Notes under the pieces: generated by a model | What the model was told of the DNA's origin: nothing | The model's database searches: none | Seen by the model: only the letters and a program-made list of their open reading frames with translations | Part shown: positions 19,101-29,228 of the stretch, in pieces | How positions within the stretch are numbered: the stretch's first letter is position 1 | How the letters are laid out: each line of letters starts with the position of its first letter | From: Clostridia bacterium | GTDB lineage: Bacteria; Bacillota; Clostridia; Oscillospirales; CAG-272 | Direction: 5' to 3' | Assembly (NCBI GenBank): GCA_017461365.1 | Contig: JAFTYG010000055.1 | Span: 1 to 64,000, forward strand | Length of the DNA stretch: 64,000 bases | Program-made: the position numbers and the translations under genes

Positions 19101-19202
19101 ACCTATCGGGAGGTATTCGACACCCGTTATATTGTCTACCAATCGGTATCTCAACTCGGAGAGTGTATTGAGAAACGAAAGCACGCAATTATTTAAATTC
19201 AT
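16167..19202 (-). CDS. GH38 alpha-mannosidase
   Basis: 1011 residues, the usual bacterial GH38 length. The metal-binding catalytic domain opens with HTHIDVEWKW (His234, His236, Asp238). The nucleophile region is LFLPDVFGYSAALPQIL, followed by middle-domain helices and the long C-terminal beta domain. There is no signal peptide, so it acts in the cytoplasm on imported mannosides, for example from host or yeast N-glycans. It has its own consensus promoter at 19239-19267. Confidence 0.92.
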   Translation of the reverse strand: MNLNNCVLSFLNTLSELRYRLVDNITGVEYLPIGYKKSNTPPAEGWMPYTPDMPLSGMDGHFWLRAAFTTPAVSDGEYLVLRTRTGKEGKADTLNPQGLLYLNGKMVQGLDTNHTDAYVEPLTEYYLHNYFYVGMIDDSVYCRMDLYAVNKQIEQLYYDIKVPFDACQTMSREDENYIRMMSVLADATRIVDLRDPESETAKDTLDGAIRFMEKEFYGKLCSTEGKPVVHCIGHTHIDVEWKWYREQTREKMQRSFSTAKSLMDRYPEYRFTLSQPELYRYLKEEAPEKYGELKELIADGRWEPEGAMYLEPDCNLTSGESLVRQIMMGKKFFRDEFGKESRVLFLPDVFGYSAALPQILKKSGVDYFVTSKISWNDTNMMPKDAFYWEGIDGTEIFTSFITTQPYGGIRGRDKQKTTYVGRLTPTEIKGTWDRFQQKEYTKHTMTSFGFGDGGGGPTSEMLETQRRLAKGLPGMPVTEMSFLAPYLDTVKEEFDATCKRTDRTPRWVGELYLEFHRGTYTSVAKIKKGNRRSEFLLGNAEALSATDLHLGGSYDREGLNKKWRKVLHNQFHDILPGSSIGEVYDRTDKDYAEITEYGQGVVADKLKAVASRLCTDGGTLVYNPTGFERKLSASIDGKYVETADTVPSFGWAVISGADTQSKVSVSRLTAENAFYRMTLNGAGQIVSLFDKRADREVLKRGQNGNVLTVFEDHPTKYDNWEIEDYYKLKKYTLDGDASVTPIYDGTRAGFHVERKYMHSVIAQNVWLYSENSRIDFETELDWHEHHQILKAVFPLDVHATCATYDVQFGHVTRPTHENTSWDEARFEVYGHKWVDLAENGYGVAMLNDCKYGYSTEGSTLSLTILKCGTFPYPEADIGEHSFTYSLMPHTGDFREADVISASWELNQPLLTSVIEKTNGDLPERFSFVSTDSKNAVITAVKQAEDGEGLIVRLHDAFDRKSKVTVCVPSEYTKAYLCDLMENNVEQLSISDGKVKIPMSNFEIITLKLIKD

Positions 19203-19238
19203 AGTAACAGCACCTTTCTTTTGACGCGTTTTTTCTAA

Positions 19239-19267
19239 ATTATAACATAATAAAAAATGCTTGTCAA
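19239..19267 (-). promoter_or_regulatory. Consensus promoter of the alpha-mannosidase gene
   Basis: TTGACA, 17-base spacer, TATAAT on the minus strand, about 37 bases before the ATG. Confidence 0.87.
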
Positions 19268-19331
19268 CTGTATTTATGTTTTAAAATTGCGAAATTCTAT
19301 ACTGTTTTTGTAAGCCTCGCTATCCCCAAAA

Positions 19332-19360
19332 AGAGGGCTTCGAATAATTCGGAGTCCTCT
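19332..19360 (-). terminator. Terminator of the FAD/Rieske oxidoreductase gene
   Basis: A 13-base arm (19332-19344) pairs with 19348-19360 with a few G-U or mismatched positions, just past the stop codon at 19378. Confidence 0.65.
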
Positions 19361-19377
19361 CTGCTTTTACCATTATA

Positions 19378-20694
19378 TTATGGGCTTGGCATAGCCTTTT
19401 TACCGTCTGTTGCGGGATTATCTATAAGCGAGCCGTTTTCCGAAAAGCGCGAGCCGTGGCAGGAGCAATCCCACGAATGCTCCTGCTTATTATATTTGAG
19501 CGCGCATCCCATATGCGGACACCTTGGAGCTGTAGGTCTGAGCAGACCTCCGAGCGCTTCTACCGTATTTATAGCAAGCTGTGGGCGCAAAATACTTCTT
19601 GACGGAGAAAATACAGAGGCGTAAGGCGTAGCTTTTCCTTTCATAAGATCGGTCAGGAGCATTGCCGCGACCATTGCGGAGGTCATTCCCCATTTATTAA
19701 AGCCCGTTGCTACATACATATTTTCCGTTCTTCGGGAATACTGCCCTATATACGGAATACCGTCAAGTGTCATGCAATCCTGTGTTGCCCAACGGCAGAC
19801 GGGCTTTGCATCGGGATAATTTTTCTTATAGAATTCCTCGAGGACATTCCAATTTCCTCCGCTCTTTCCCGTTCTGTGACTTCCGCCGCCGACAAACAGC
19901 AAGCCGTTATAATTGCGAAATGACATTCCCGTTTCGTTTTCGTCGACGTACATTCCGTTTACATTCGGCGCGTTTTTCAATGCAAGCACATACGAGCGGT
20001 GCTGATACATTTTCAAAAAATACGATCCGTGTTTATTGAGAAAGGGGAAATGCGTTGCAACGATGATCCGTTCGGAAGCTATTTTTCCGCGATCGGTAAT
20101 CGCGCCGTCAGGTCTTAGCTCTATTATCTTGGTATTTTCGTATATTGACAGTTCTTTTGCTATCCCGAAAGCAAGCTTCAAGGGATTAAACTGTGCCTGT
20201 TTATCGATACGCACTGCTCCCGCAACCGAAAACGGGAGATGAATATTCTTTGTAAATTTGGCGGGCACGCCTATGCGGTTGAGTGTTTCGACCTCTCTTT
20301 CTATCTTTCTACGGTCATCCAAAGAATAGACGTAGGATGGCAGTTCTTCATAGTCGCAGGCAATAGCTGTGCACAGCCTTCGGTACTCACTCATAGCCGC
20401 AAGCTGAGCTTCCAAATAGAGCCTTGCCGTCTCATATCCGAAGCGGCGCGCCGTCTCGCTGTATATCAGCCCGTGTTGGCAGGTGATCTTTGCGGTAGTA
20501 TTTCGAGTGATACCGCTGCATATACTGTCTGCTTCGGCAAGGATGCAATCGACGCCTGCGCGCTTCAGTATATAAGCGCACAGGATACCCGTGATACCTC
20601 CTCCTATGATAAGAACGTCGGTCTTTACGTCATGCTCTAATTTTTCGAATTGAGGGCGTTCGGCTGTTTCTGTCCATATCGAGTTCATTTTCAA
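19378..20694 (-). CDS. FAD-dependent oxidoreductase with C-terminal Rieske [2Fe-2S] domain
   Basis: 438 residues. The N-terminal DAO-type FAD domain has the dinucleotide motif DVLIIGGGITG. The C-terminal ~50 residues are a Rieske cluster domain with both ligand pairs (C392-P-H394 and C410-S-C-H413). This matches a family of putative glycine-oxidase-like proteins with Rieske domains in Firmicutes whose substrate is unknown. The start may be TTG 20694 (GGAG at 7 bases) or ATG 20688. It appears monocistronic. Confidence 0.85.
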   Translation of the reverse strand: MKMNSIWTETAERPQFEKLEHDVKTDVLIIGGGITGILCAYILKRAGVDCILAEADSICSGITRNTTAKITCQHGLIYSETARRFGYETARLYLEAQLAAMSEYRRLCTAIACDYEELPSYVYSLDDRRKIEREVETLNRIGVPAKFTKNIHLPFSVAGAVRIDKQAQFNPLKLAFGIAKELSIYENTKIIELRPDGAITDRGKIASERIIVATHFPFLNKHGSYFLKMYQHRSYVLALKNAPNVNGMYVDENETGMSFRNYNGLLFVGGGSHRTGKSGGNWNVLEEFYKKNYPDAKPVCRWATQDCMTLDGIPYIGQYSRRTENMYVATGFNKWGMTSAMVAAMLLTDLMKGKATPYASVFSPSRSILRPQLAINTVEALGGLLRPTAPRCPHMGCALKYNKQEHSWDCSCHGSRFSENGSLIDNPATDGKKAMPSP

Positions 20695-20780
20695 ATTATT
20701 TCTCCTTTTGATCTCAATATTCGTTTTCGGTTAGTATAAGCGTTTTTTTGCGAAACTATGTATTTATCTGTGCGCGCAAA

Positions 20781-20816
20781 ACGGGACTGTCTCTTTTAAG
20801 CCCGAGACAGCCCCGT
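20781..20816 (-). terminator. Terminator of the isomerase-like gene
   Basis: A strong 13-bp hairpin (20781-20793 with 20804-20816, one mismatch) followed on the minus strand by TTTTGCG, right after the stop at 20833. Confidence 0.8.
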
Positions 20817-20832
20817 TTTATATAGATATTAT

Positions 20833-21693
20833 TTACTCAATATACGTCATCAGCTCATTTGCCGCGGCGAGCAGATATGCGGCATACGCCTTACGCATAC
20901 CTGCGGGAGATCTTCCGACGGCGACCTCATAGTTGAAAAGTCCGTCGAACTCAGCAAGCGCAAGTCCGTGCATCGCATCCTTCCAATCTACGTTTCCCGT
21001 AAACGGAGGCAGATGGTCATCCTCAAATGCGGTATTGTCGTTGACGTGAAGAACCTTTAAGCGCTTTCCTATGTACGCGAGCGCCTCGGATTGTCTTACT
21101 CCGCTGATATTGGCATGACCGAAGTCCCAGCATATGCCAATACCGAGCGCATCGGCAACCTCGCAAAGCTCATCTGCCGTCTGACAGTAGCGGTGAGATA
21201 CGGTAAACTTGGGCATTATTCTCATATTCTCGACGACAACGTTAAGTCCAACTTTATTTGCGTGCTCGACAAAGGGAGAAAGATGCGACATTACGGAGTC
21301 GAACTGCTCGTTACGAGCATATTTTTTCAGCGGAAGTGTGACGGCGTTGGGATGCATGACCGCATAATCCACTCCAAGCGCTGCCGCCGCGTCTATTGCT
21401 CTGTGCATTTTTATATTGAACTCGGCAACGTATTCCTCACTCTTTGCACTTCCGCCCATAAACGGGAGATGGCAAAGCTCAAATCTGAAATCCGCTTTAT
21501 TTGATAGATCCAATATCTGTTCTACCTGCGGTTTCCACGCATCCGAGGAAAGGTCGAGAAGTCCCGTTCCGAAATCTGCGGCATCAAAGCCTGCTTCTTT
21601 ATAAAAATCAAGTCCGACTCTTACGTATTCCGAAAGATCGTCCTTAGGATAGCTATGGATGGTAAAAGCTGAGCTTACGCGTAATTTTTTCAT
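20833..21693 (-). CDS. Sugar phosphate isomerase/epimerase-like TIM barrel
   Basis: The start is set at ATG 21693 (MKKLRVSSAFTIHSYP) with AAGGA 8 bases upstream; a longer frame reaches 21744. 286 residues of the xylose-isomerase-like / AP-endonuclease-2 fold: ELCHLPF, VVENMR, CWDFGHANI and HVNDN are the metal-ligand strands. These enzymes isomerise or epimerise sugars or inositols; the substrate cannot be read from sequence. Confidence 0.85.
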   Translation of the reverse strand: MKKLRVSSAFTIHSYPKDDLSEYVRVGLDFYKEAGFDAADFGTGLLDLSSDAWKPQVEQILDLSNKADFRFELCHLPFMGGSAKSEEYVAEFNIKMHRAIDAAAALGVDYAVMHPNAVTLPLKKYARNEQFDSVMSHLSPFVEHANKVGLNVVVENMRIMPKFTVSHRYCQTADELCEVADALGIGICWDFGHANISGVRQSEALAYIGKRLKVLHVNDNTAFEDDHLPPFTGNVDWKDAMHGLALAEFDGLFNYEVAVGRSPAGMRKAYAAYLLAAANELMTYIE

Positions 21694-22107
21694 CTTTGAA
21701 TTCCTTTTCTTATTAGTTTTATGGAAATAGGCAACGATTTCCAACCTATATTATTATACATTGTAAGCTTACGAAAATCAAGCGTTTTCGTAAAATTTTA
21801 TCTTATTTTTCAAAATGTGGCACAACTCAATTTTAGCAGACATTCACCGCGATCTGTTAATTATTATATGATTTTTAGGATAGTTTCATTATTAAAAAAC
21901 GTTATTTTTTAGCACTCTTATATGTAGACTGCTAATATTTACATTTTGGAAATATTAGCGTAATATATTTTTCACAAACAAGATGTACAATATATCGCGT
22001 AAAAGGAGATCGGCAAGACAACCCGAGCTCCGATACAACAATTCATTCCGAAAAAGCTCTCACGGCTTATCTCGGAAATGAAAATATATTGCGGAGGTAC
22101 TTACTGT
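21694..22107. other. Intergenic region between divergent genes, holding the clpB control region
   Basis: About 410 bases without a supported gene. It holds the CIRCE operator and likely clpB promoter at 21909-21938, a second inverted repeat (21931-21939 with 21951-21959) and a ~160-base clpB leader. I see nothing further in the AT-rich part upstream of 21900. Confidence 0.7.
21909..21935 (+). promoter_or_regulatory. CIRCE operator (HrcA binding site) over the clpB promoter
   Basis: TTAGCACTC, 9 bases, then GACTGCTAA: one mismatch from the classical CIRCE palindrome (GAGTGCTAA). A promoter TTAGCA, 18 bases, TAATAT (21933-21938) with an extended TGC fits over it, so the -35 is in the left half-site and the -10 overlaps the right. 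HrcA binding would block polymerase directly. No hrcA gene is in the window. Confidence 0.85.
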
Positions 22108-24699
22108 ATGAACATGAATCAATTTACGCAAAAGAGCTTGGAGGCTCTTAAATCTACACAGTCTGTCGCCGTTCAAAACGGAAATCAACAGCTTGAGCAG
22201 ATACATCTGCTTTCCGCCCTTGTTACCGACAAAAACGGCCTTATCTGCAATCTGCTTGAAAAGATCGGCATATCCGCCGACTACGTTCGTTCGCTCTGTG
22301 ACGAAGCGATCGGCTCTCTTCCCAAGGTCTCGGGCGTACAAGCCGACAGGCTCTACGCGTCAAGAGAGCTTGACGCGGCTCTGACCGATGCCGAGGCAGA
22401 GGCAAAGAAGATGAAGGACGAGTTTGTTTCGGTGGAGCATCTGATGCTTGCGCTCTTTGCAAAAGCCGACATACGCGTCAAGGAGATATTCAGAAAGTGT
22501 GACCTGAAAAAGGATGCCTTTCTCAACGCTCTACGCGAGGTACGCGGAAATCGGACCGTAACGAGTGACAATCCCGAAGAGACCTACGATGTGCTTAAAA
22601 AATACGGGCAGGATCTTGTGGCTAAGGCAAAGGAGCAAAAGCTCGATCCCGTTATCGGAAGAGACGAGGAGATACGGAACGTCATCCGTATTCTTTCGAG
22701 AAAGACGAAAAACAATCCCTGCCTTATCGGTGAACCCGGTGTCGGTAAGACCGCTATTGCCGAGGGACTTGCGCTCCGTATTGCAAAGGGTGACGTTCCC
22801 GATAATCTGAAGGATCGCATTATATTCTCTCTTGATATGGGCTCTCTCATCGCAGGCGCGAAGTTTCGTGGCGAATTTGAGGAAAGACTCAAGGCGGTGC
22901 TTGAGGAGGTAAAGAACAGCGACGGAAAAATAATTCTTTTCATTGATGAGCTTCACACTATCGTGGGCGCGGGAAAGACCGACGGCGCGATGGATGCGGG
23001 CAATCTGCTGAAGCCTATGCTTGCGCGCGGTGAGCTTCACTGCATTGGCGCTACGACTTTGAACGAATACCGTCAATACATCGAAAAGGATGCGGCGCTT
23101 GAGAGACGTTTCCAGCCCGTAATGATCCCCGAGCCCACTGTGGAGGACACGATCTCTATCCTCCGCGGACTAAAGGAGCGTTACGAGGTATTCCACGGAG
23201 TTAAGATACACGACGCCGCTCTTATTGCCGCCGCTACGCTTTCTGACCGATATATTTCCGACCGTTTCCTGCCCGACAAGGCTATCGACCTTGTGGACGA
23301 GGCCTGCGCTCTGATCAAGACAGAGATGAACTCTATGCCGTCGGAGATGGATGAGGTCGCGCGAAAGGTAATGCAGCTTGAGATCGAAGAAGCCGCGCTT
23401 AAAAAGGAGGATGACGTTCTTTCTAAGGAGCGCCTGAAGGAGCTTCAGGCTGAGCTTGCCGATATGCGCGCATCCTTTAATGAAATGAAATCGAAGTGGG
23501 AGCTTGAAAAGGGTAACATCGAGCGTTTGCAAAAGCTCCGTGAGGAGATTGAAAGCACCAATGCAGAGATCGAAAAGGCTCAGAACGCTTATGATCTTGC
23601 AAAAGCCGCAGAGCTGAGATACGGAAAGCTCCCCGAGCTGAAAAAGCAGCTTGAGGAGGAAGAAGCAAAAGCCGAGCTCTCCTCAAAATCCGACTCTCTG
23701 TTGCGTGACAAGGTAAGCGAGGAGGAGATCTGCCGAATAGTTGCGAGATGGACGGGTATTCCCGTATCCAAGATAATGGAAAGCGAACGTGAAAAGCTCC
23801 TCGGTCTTGAGGATATTCTTCACAAGAGAGTGATAGGTCAGAACGAAGCTGTCACAAAGGTCAGCGAGGCTATCCTACGCTCGCGCGCGGGTATCAAGGA
23901 TCCCAAGCGTCCTATAGGCTCGTTCCTCTTCCTCGGTCCTACGGGTGTGGGAAAGACCGAGCTTGCAAAGGCTCTTGCCGAGGCTTTGTTCGACGATGAA
24001 AAGAGTATGGTCCGTATTGACATGAGTGAGTATATGGAGAAATATTCTGTTTCCAGGCTCATCGGAGCGCCTCCCGGATACGTTGGATATGACGAGGGCG
24101 GTCAGCTCACAGAGGCGGTAAGGAGAAAGCCTTACGCGGTCATTCTCTTTGACGAGATCGAAAAGGCGCACCCCGACGTTTTCAACGTACTATTGCAGGT
24201 GCTTGATGACGGCCGTATCACCGACAGCCAAGGACGCACCGTGGATTTCAAGAACACGGTAATTATCCTGACCTCAAACCTCGGCTCGTCTATGATACTT
24301 GACGGCATAACCTCTGACGGAGAGATAAGTGAGGCGGCGCGCCAGGGCGTTTCCTCTCTGCTAAAGCAAAGCTTCCGTCCCGAATTTCTGAACAGACTTG
24401 ACGAGATCGTATTCTACAAGCCGCTGACTAAGGAGAACATCTGCGGTATCGTAGATCTTCTTATTGCCGATCTGAACAAGCGATTGAAGGACAAACAGCT
24501 TCATCTTGCGATCACCGACGAAGCAAAGAGCTTTATTATAGACTCTGCTTACGATCCGATCTACGGCGCAAGACCGCTGAAGCGTTTTATTCAGTCGAAT
24601 ATTGAAACGCTTCTCGCCAAAAAGATCATTGGCGGCGATATTGAGCCCAATACGACGCTGACCGTCGGTTTTGACGGAAAATCCCTTACAATAGCATAA
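22108..24699 (+). CDS. clpB: ATP-dependent disaggregase chaperone ClpB
   Basis: The start is ATG 22108, with GGAGG at 22093-22097. About 863 residues: a Clp N-domain, AAA-1 with Walker A GEPGVGKT, a long coiled-coil M-domain (about residues 400-520), AAA-2 with Walker A GPTGVGKT, and a D2-small C-terminal domain. The full M-domain and absence of a UVR motif separate it from ClpC. It solubilises aggregated proteins with DnaK. A CIRCE site upstream predicts HrcA control and heat induction. Confidence 0.93.
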   Translation: MNMNQFTQKSLEALKSTQSVAVQNGNQQLEQIHLLSALVTDKNGLICNLLEKIGISADYVRSLCDEAIGSLPKVSGVQADRLYASRELDAALTDAEAEAKKMKDEFVSVEHLMLALFAKADIRVKEIFRKCDLKKDAFLNALREVRGNRTVTSDNPEETYDVLKKYGQDLVAKAKEQKLDPVIGRDEEIRNVIRILSRKTKNNPCLIGEPGVGKTAIAEGLALRIAKGDVPDNLKDRIIFSLDMGSLIAGAKFRGEFEERLKAVLEEVKNSDGKIILFIDELHTIVGAGKTDGAMDAGNLLKPMLARGELHCIGATTLNEYRQYIEKDAALERRFQPVMIPEPTVEDTISILRGLKERYEVFHGVKIHDAALIAAATLSDRYISDRFLPDKAIDLVDEACALIKTEMNSMPSEMDEVARKVMQLEIEEAALKKEDDVLSKERLKELQAELADMRASFNEMKSKWELEKGNIERLQKLREEIESTNAEIEKAQNAYDLAKAAELRYGKLPELKKQLEEEEAKAELSSKSDSLLRDKVSEEEICRIVARWTGIPVSKIMESEREKLLGLEDILHKRVIGQNEAVTKVSEAILRSRAGIKDPKRPIGSFLFLGPTGVGKTELAKALAEALFDDEKSMVRIDMSEYMEKYSVSRLIGAPPGYVGYDEGGQLTEAVRRKPYAVILFDEIEKAHPDVFNVLLQVLDDGRITDSQGRTVDFKNTVIILTSNLGSSMILDGITSDGEISEAARQGVSSLLKQSFRPEFLNRLDEIVFYKPLTKENICGIVDLLIADLNKRLKDKQLHLAITDEAKSFIIDSAYDPIYGARPLKRFIQSNIETLLAKKIIGGDIEPNTTLTVGFDGKSLTIA

Positions 24700-24704
24700 A
24701 GACG

Positions 24705-24739
24705 CGGAGCTGTCTTATCTTTTCGATAAGACAGCTCCG
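24705..24739. terminator. Bidirectional terminator between clpB and trpA
   Basis: A perfect 15-bp stem (24705-24719 with 24725-24739) and a 5-base loop; A/T-rich flanks lie on both sides of two convergent genes. Confidence 0.92.
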
Positions 24740-24773
24740 AATTTATTTATTGAACATATGTTTGGGCCTTTGC

Positions 24774-25544
24774 TCAGCGCAATGCGTCCTTCATTGACTT
24801 TACGTATTCACCGACGTATTTCGGCGCGTCCTTACCGTATTTTTCAAGCAGCTTGATGATGGCAGAACCGACGATGGCACCGTCGGAGATCTCCGCCATT
24901 TTCTTCGCCTGCTCGGGCGTGGAGATGCCAAATCCGATAGCGCAGGGCGTATCGGTATTCTCGCGTATGACCTTTACTATGGAGGCGAGGTCTGTTTTGA
25001 TCTCGCTTCTCGTACCCGTGACGCCGAGACTTGAAACGATATAAACAAATCCCTCGGCTTCTTTAGCTATCATTGCGATACGGTTCTCGGATGTGGGTGC
25101 TATGAGAGACACCAGATCAACGCCATACTTATGGCAGATAGGCAGAAATTCTTCCTTTTCCTCAAAGGGCAGATCGGGCAGGATAAGTCCGTCGATCTCA
25201 ATGTCGCGGCAGGTGCAAATAAATCTTTCTGTTCCGTAAGAAAATACGACGTTTGCGTAGGTCATAAATACCATCGGCACCTTTACATCCTTGCGAAGCT
25301 CCCTGACAAAAGCGAATATTTTATCTGTTGTGACACCTCCGCTCAGCGCTCTGAGATTTGCTCCCTGAATTATGGGGCCCTCGGCTGTCGGATCGGAGAA
25401 TGGGATACCGAGCTCAATGAGGTCTGCTCCGTTTTTGACCGCTTCTCGCACAACGGCGGCGGTGGTTTCAAGGTCGGGATCGCCGCAGGTGATAAAGGCG
25501 ACGAATGCCTTACCGTTTTCGAATGCTTTTCCTATGTTACTCAT
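24774..25544 (-). CDS. trpA: Tryptophan synthase alpha chain
   Basis: About 256 residues from ATG 25544 ([11 protein letters not shown]), which has GGGGAGGA upstream and overlaps the end of trpB by 8 bases; an upstream ATG at 25571 lacks this support. The motif [16 protein letters not shown] carries the catalytic Glu and Asp region. It cleaves indole-3-glycerol phosphate to indole, which passes to TrpB. Last gene of the trp operon. Confidence 0.95.
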   Translation of the reverse strand: MSNIGKAFENGKAFVAFITCGDPDLETTAAVVREAVKNGADLIELGIPFSDPTAEGPIIQGANLRALSGGVTTDKIFAFVRELRKDVKVPMVFMTYANVVFSYGTERFICTCRDIEIDGLILPDLPFEEKEEFLPICHKYGVDLVSLIAPTSENRIAMIAKEAEGFVYIVSSLGVTGTRSEIKTDLASIVKVIRENTDTPCAIGFGISTPEQAKKMAEISDGAIVGSAIIKLLEKYGKDAPKYVGEYVKSMKDALR

Positions 25545-26727
25545 GTATATCCTCCCCTCTGTAGCGGGCAATAGCGGCGCAATCCTTGTCGCCTCTGCCC
25601 GATATGGTGATAACGATAATTTGGTCTTTGCTCATTGTCGGCGCGAGCTTGATAGCGTACGCAACGGCGTGAGCGCTTTCGATGGCGGGAATTACCCCCT
25701 CTGTCTTTGCAAGGTACTCAAAGGCATTTACCGCCTCGTCGTCGGTAACGGGAACGTATTCGGCTCTGCCTATATCGTGCAGATATGCGTGTTCGGGGCC
25801 TACGCCCGGGTAGTCAAGTCCTGCCGAGATCGAATAAACGGGAGCGATCTGTCCGTATTCGTCCTGACAGAAATAGGATTTCATACCGTGGAAGATGCCT
25901 ACTCTGCCCGTATTGACGGTTGCGGCGGTCTCGAAGGTGTCTATGCCTCTTCCTGCCGCCTCGCATCCGATAAGTCTTACGCTCTTATCCCCGATAAAGT
26001 GATAGAAGCTTCCGATAGCGTTAGATCCTCCGCCAACGCAAGCGATAACGGCATCGGGGAGCTTGCCCTCCTTTTGCATTATCTGCTCTTTAGTCTCTTT
26101 GGATATTACCGCCTGAAAATCGCGGACGATGGTTGGGAACGGATGCGGTCCCATGACCGAGCCGAGGCAATAATGTGTATCGTTAATACGGGAGGTCCAT
26201 TCTCTCGTCGCCTCTGACACCGCGTCCTTCAAGGTTGCCGTACCCGTCTTTACGGGAATTACCTCAGCGCCAAGCAGACGCATACGGTAGACGTTGAGCG
26301 CTTGGCGTACGGTGTCCTCCTCTCCCATAAATACGACGCACTCCATCCCCATCAGCGCGGCGGCGGTTGCCGTGGCAACTCCGTGCTGACCTGCGCCCGT
26401 TTCGGCAATAAGTCTCGTTTTGCCCATCTTTTTGGCAAGAAGCGCCTGACCGAGGACGTTATTGATCTTATGCGCTCCCGTATGGTTAAGATCCTCGCGC
26501 TTCAGGTATATCTTAGCTCCGCCAAGGTCCTTTGTCATCTTTTCGGCATAATAGAGCCTTGACGGTCTGCCCGCATACTCATTGAAAAGCTCTGTCAGCT
26601 CCCGATTGAATTGCGTGTCGTTTTTATAATGCTCATAAGCCTTTTCAAGCTCAATTACGGCGTTCATCAGCGTTTCGGGAATATACTGTCCGCCGTGAAT
26701 ACCAAATCTTCCGTTTTGATTAGTCAT
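25537..26727 (-). CDS. trpB: Tryptophan synthase beta chain
   Basis: 396 residues of the standard TrpB1 type. The PLP lysine lies in HTGAHKINN; the phosphate-binding loop GGGSNAIG and the [10 protein letters not shown] strand are present. It condenses indole with serine. It overlaps trpF by 4 bases. Confidence 0.97.
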   Translation of the reverse strand: MTNQNGRFGIHGGQYIPETLMNAVIELEKAYEHYKNDTQFNRELTELFNEYAGRPSRLYYAEKMTKDLGGAKIYLKREDLNHTGAHKINNVLGQALLAKKMGKTRLIAETGAGQHGVATATAAALMGMECVVFMGEEDTVRQALNVYRMRLLGAEVIPVKTGTATLKDAVSEATREWTSRINDTHYCLGSVMGPHPFPTIVRDFQAVISKETKEQIMQKEGKLPDAVIACVGGGSNAIGSFYHFIGDKSVRLIGCEAAGRGIDTFETAATVNTGRVGIFHGMKSYFCQDEYGQIAPVYSISAGLDYPGVGPEHAYLHDIGRAEYVPVTDDEAVNAFEYLAKTEGVIPAIESAHAVAYAIKLAPTMSKDQIIVITISGRGDKDCAAIARYRGEDIHE

Positions 26728-27332
26728 ATTTTCTCTTCCCTTCTTACGGCGCGTACAAACGCCGCCATTTTATTTTTATCTTTTTGCCCGTCGGTCTCAA
26801 TACCTGAGCTGACATCCACCGCGTACGGGTGTAATGCCCGTATTGCTTCGGATATATTTTCGCAGTTAAGTCCGCCCGCAAGGAAATAAGGTCTCCTTAT
26901 TTTTTGCAAGAGCGACCAGTCAAACACCTCGCCCGTACCCGCGCCCGAGTCGAGCAATATCATATCGGCGTTGCTTTTTTCCGCCCCTTCAATATCCGAG
27001 CTATCAGTTATGCGAAAAGCCTTGATGATCGGCTTTTCTGTAAGCCCGCGCAATTTTGCGATATAGCTCTCATCCTCACTGCCGTGAAGCTGAGCGACAT
27101 CTATAACGTCCTCTTCAAGGAGCTTTGCTATCTTTTCGGGTGGCCCGTCGACGAAAACGCCGACCGCCTTTATATTTGGTAAAAGCGTTTTTTTGAGCTC
27201 TGCCGCCCTTTCGGGGGGAACATACCGTCGGCTTTTTTTTGCAAACACGAAGCCGATATATTCGGGCTTTAGTTCGTTTGCCATTTCTATATCGCAAGGG
27301 CGTGAGAGTCCACAGAGCTTGATATTTGTCAT
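26724..27332 (-). CDS. trpF: Phosphoribosylanthranilate isomerase
   Basis: 202 residues. The catalytic Cys lies in KLCGLSR at the N-terminus and the catalytic Asp in [10 protein letters not shown]; the phosphate site ends in [10 protein letters not shown]. It converts phosphoribosylanthranilate to CdRP. It overlaps its neighbours by 4 bases on each side. Confidence 0.95.
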   Translation of the reverse strand: MTNIKLCGLSRPCDIEMANELKPEYIGFVFAKKSRRYVPPERAAELKKTLLPNIKAVGVFVDGPPEKIAKLLEEDVIDVAQLHGSEDESYIAKLRGLTEKPIIKAFRITDSSDIEGAEKSNADMILLDSGAGTGEVFDWSLLQKIRRPYFLAGGLNCENISEAIRALHPYAVDVSSGIETDGQKDKNKMAAFVRAVRREEKI

Positions 27333-28111
27333 AGCTTACCTCTCAGCTCTGCGAGCTTTGCCCTCTTATCGGTCGCTTTCATAAGCGTCTCTCCGATAAG
27401 CACTGCATCCGCTCCGATATTTCGGAGCTTTGCTACGTCCTCGGCGCTTTTGACGCCGCTTTCGGAAACGAACAGAACCTCATTTGGTATCAAATTACGG
27501 AGCTTTGCGCTGTTCTCGGTATCTACGGAAAAATCCTTTAGGTTTCGGTTATTCACGCCGATCATTCTCGCGCCCGCCCTGATAGCTACTTTGACCTCTG
27601 CTTCGTCGTGCGCCTCGACCAATGCCGACAGACCGAGTGTGTCGCAAATGCCTATATACTCACGAATATCCTCCTCGGTCAATATAGAGCAGATAAGGAG
27701 CACCGCCGACGCACCGAGTGTTTTGGCTTCGTAGATCATATATTCGTCTACCGTAAAGTCCTTACGCAGACACGGAACGGAAACGCAAGCTGTGATCTTT
27801 CTGAGATAGTCGTCGCTTCCGAGAAACCATTTCGGCTCGGTGAGCACCGATATACAATCCGCGCCTGCCGTTTCGTAATCCTTTGCGATCTGCAAATAAG
27901 GAAAATCGGGGGCGATAAGACCTTTGGACGGCGACGCCTTTTTACACTCGCAGATAAAGGATATTCCATCCTTTTTGAGTGCTTTTTCAAACGCAAAATC
28001 GCCCGTCGGCAGTGAGATCGCCTGCCTTTTTATTTCTTCAAGGGAGATTTTACTTTTCGCTTTTGCGACGCGCTCTCGCGCATGGTCGGCAAGCTGATCC
28101 AAGATCGTCAT
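27329..28111 (-). CDS. trpC: Indole-3-glycerol phosphate synthase
   Basis: 260-residue TIM barrel with [10 protein letters not shown] (catalytic Lys region), [10 protein letters not shown] and [11 protein letters not shown]. It closes the indole ring from CdRP. It is separate from trpF, not fused as in enterobacteria. It overlaps trpD by 4 bases. Confidence 0.97.
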   Translation of the reverse strand: MTILDQLADHARERVAKAKSKISLEEIKRQAISLPTGDFAFEKALKKDGISFICECKKASPSKGLIAPDFPYLQIAKDYETAGADCISVLTEPKWFLGSDDYLRKITACVSVPCLRKDFTVDEYMIYEAKTLGASAVLLICSILTEEDIREYIGICDTLGLSALVEAHDEAEVKVAIRAGARMIGVNNRNLKDFSVDTENSAKLRNLIPNEVLFVSESGVKSAEDVAKLRNIGADAVLIGETLMKATDKRAKLAELRGKL

Positions 28112-29139
28112 ACGCTCTCCTCCGCGCGGTTGCTGACCTCGATGAGCTTTTCAAGTGTTTCAAGCGCTTTGCCTGTATCTATAAGAGTCTCAGCGAGCTT
28201 GATACCGTCTTTTATACTTTCGGCTTTGCCTCCGATATATAGCGCCGCGCCCGCGTTCATAAGCACTGCATTTCTCTTATGCCCTTTTTCGCCTTTGAGG
28301 ATATTTAGGGTGATCTGCGCGTTTTCTTCGGGCGCTCCTCCCACAAGGTCACTCTTTTGGCAACGCTCAAATCCGAACTGCTCGGGGGTGATCACATACG
28401 ACTTGAACCAACCGTCCTTGAATTCGCAGACGGTCGTAGGAGCGCTCAGAGAGATCTCGTCGAGCTTATCCTGGCCGTAGACCACCATACCCCGTTTTAC
28501 GCCGAGGTTTATAAGCACCTGCGCGAGCGGCTCTACAAGATATTCGTCATACACGCCGAGAAGCTGCATTTTAGGGCTTCCCGGGTTGGTGAGCGGACCG
28601 AGGATATTGAACACGGTACGGAAGCCGAGCTCCTTACGGATAGCGCCGACATACTTCATCGATGTGTGATACTTCTGCGCGAAGAAGAAGCACATTCCGA
28701 CCTCACGCAGAAGCTCTGCGCACCTCTCGGGGCTTTGCTGAATGTTGACTCCGAGAGATTCGAGGCAATCCGCAGTTCCGCACTTTGAGGATGCGGCGCG
28801 GTTGCCGTGCTTGGCGACCTTCATACCTCCCGCCGCCGCAACGAGGGCGGCTGTAGTTGATATATTGAAGCTGTGGGCGTTATCTCCGCCCGTACCGACG
28901 ATCTCAAAAAGGTCAAATTCACTATCGACCTTTGCGGCATGATCTCTCATGGCAGCGGCGCACCCCGCGATCTCCTCGGTGGTCTCGGCTCTTGTACTCT
29001 TTGTAGCAAGAGCGGCGAGGAATGCGGCATTCTGTGTCTGTGTTGTATCTCCGTTCATGATCTCATTCATGACCGAATACGCCTCTTCGTAGGTCAGGTC
29101 TTCTTTATTTGCGATTTTTTCAATAGCAGCTTTGATCAT
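28108..29139 (-). CDS. trpD: Anthranilate phosphoribosyltransferase
   Basis: 343 residues with the PRPP-binding loop [14 protein letters not shown] and the metal-binding [12 protein letters not shown] region. It transfers phosphoribose to anthranilate. It is not fused to trpG. An 89-base gap with two hairpins separates it from trpG, the only real gap in the operon. Confidence 0.97.
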   Translation of the reverse strand: MIKAAIEKIANKEDLTYEEAYSVMNEIMNGDTTQTQNAAFLAALATKSTRAETTEEIAGCAAAMRDHAAKVDSEFDLFEIVGTGGDNAHSFNISTTAALVAAAGGMKVAKHGNRAASSKCGTADCLESLGVNIQQSPERCAELLREVGMCFFFAQKYHTSMKYVGAIRKELGFRTVFNILGPLTNPGSPKMQLLGVYDEYLVEPLAQVLINLGVKRGMVVYGQDKLDEISLSAPTTVCEFKDGWFKSYVITPEQFGFERCQKSDLVGGAPEENAQITLNILKGEKGHKRNAVLMNAGAALYIGGKAESIKDGIKLAETLIDTGKALETLEKLIEVSNRAEESV

Positions 29140-29159
29140 GGTTTATATCTCCTTTCTTT

Positions 29160-29213
29160 CGGGGCTTTGCCCCGAACCCCATTCAAGAAACTTTTTGAAA
29201 AAAGTTTCTTGAA
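29160..29213. repeat. Two small palindromes in the trpG-trpD gap (REP-like)
   Basis: CGGGGCTTTGCCCCG (29160-29174) and a perfect 14-bp inverted repeat with a 4-base loop (29182-29195, 29200-29213). The sequences look like a widespread clostridial intergenic repeat rather than a dedicated signal. In the mRNA they could stabilise the 3' end of the trpEG segment or partially stop transcription. Confidence 0.7.
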
Positions 29214-29228
29214 AATCTTCAAAAACTT

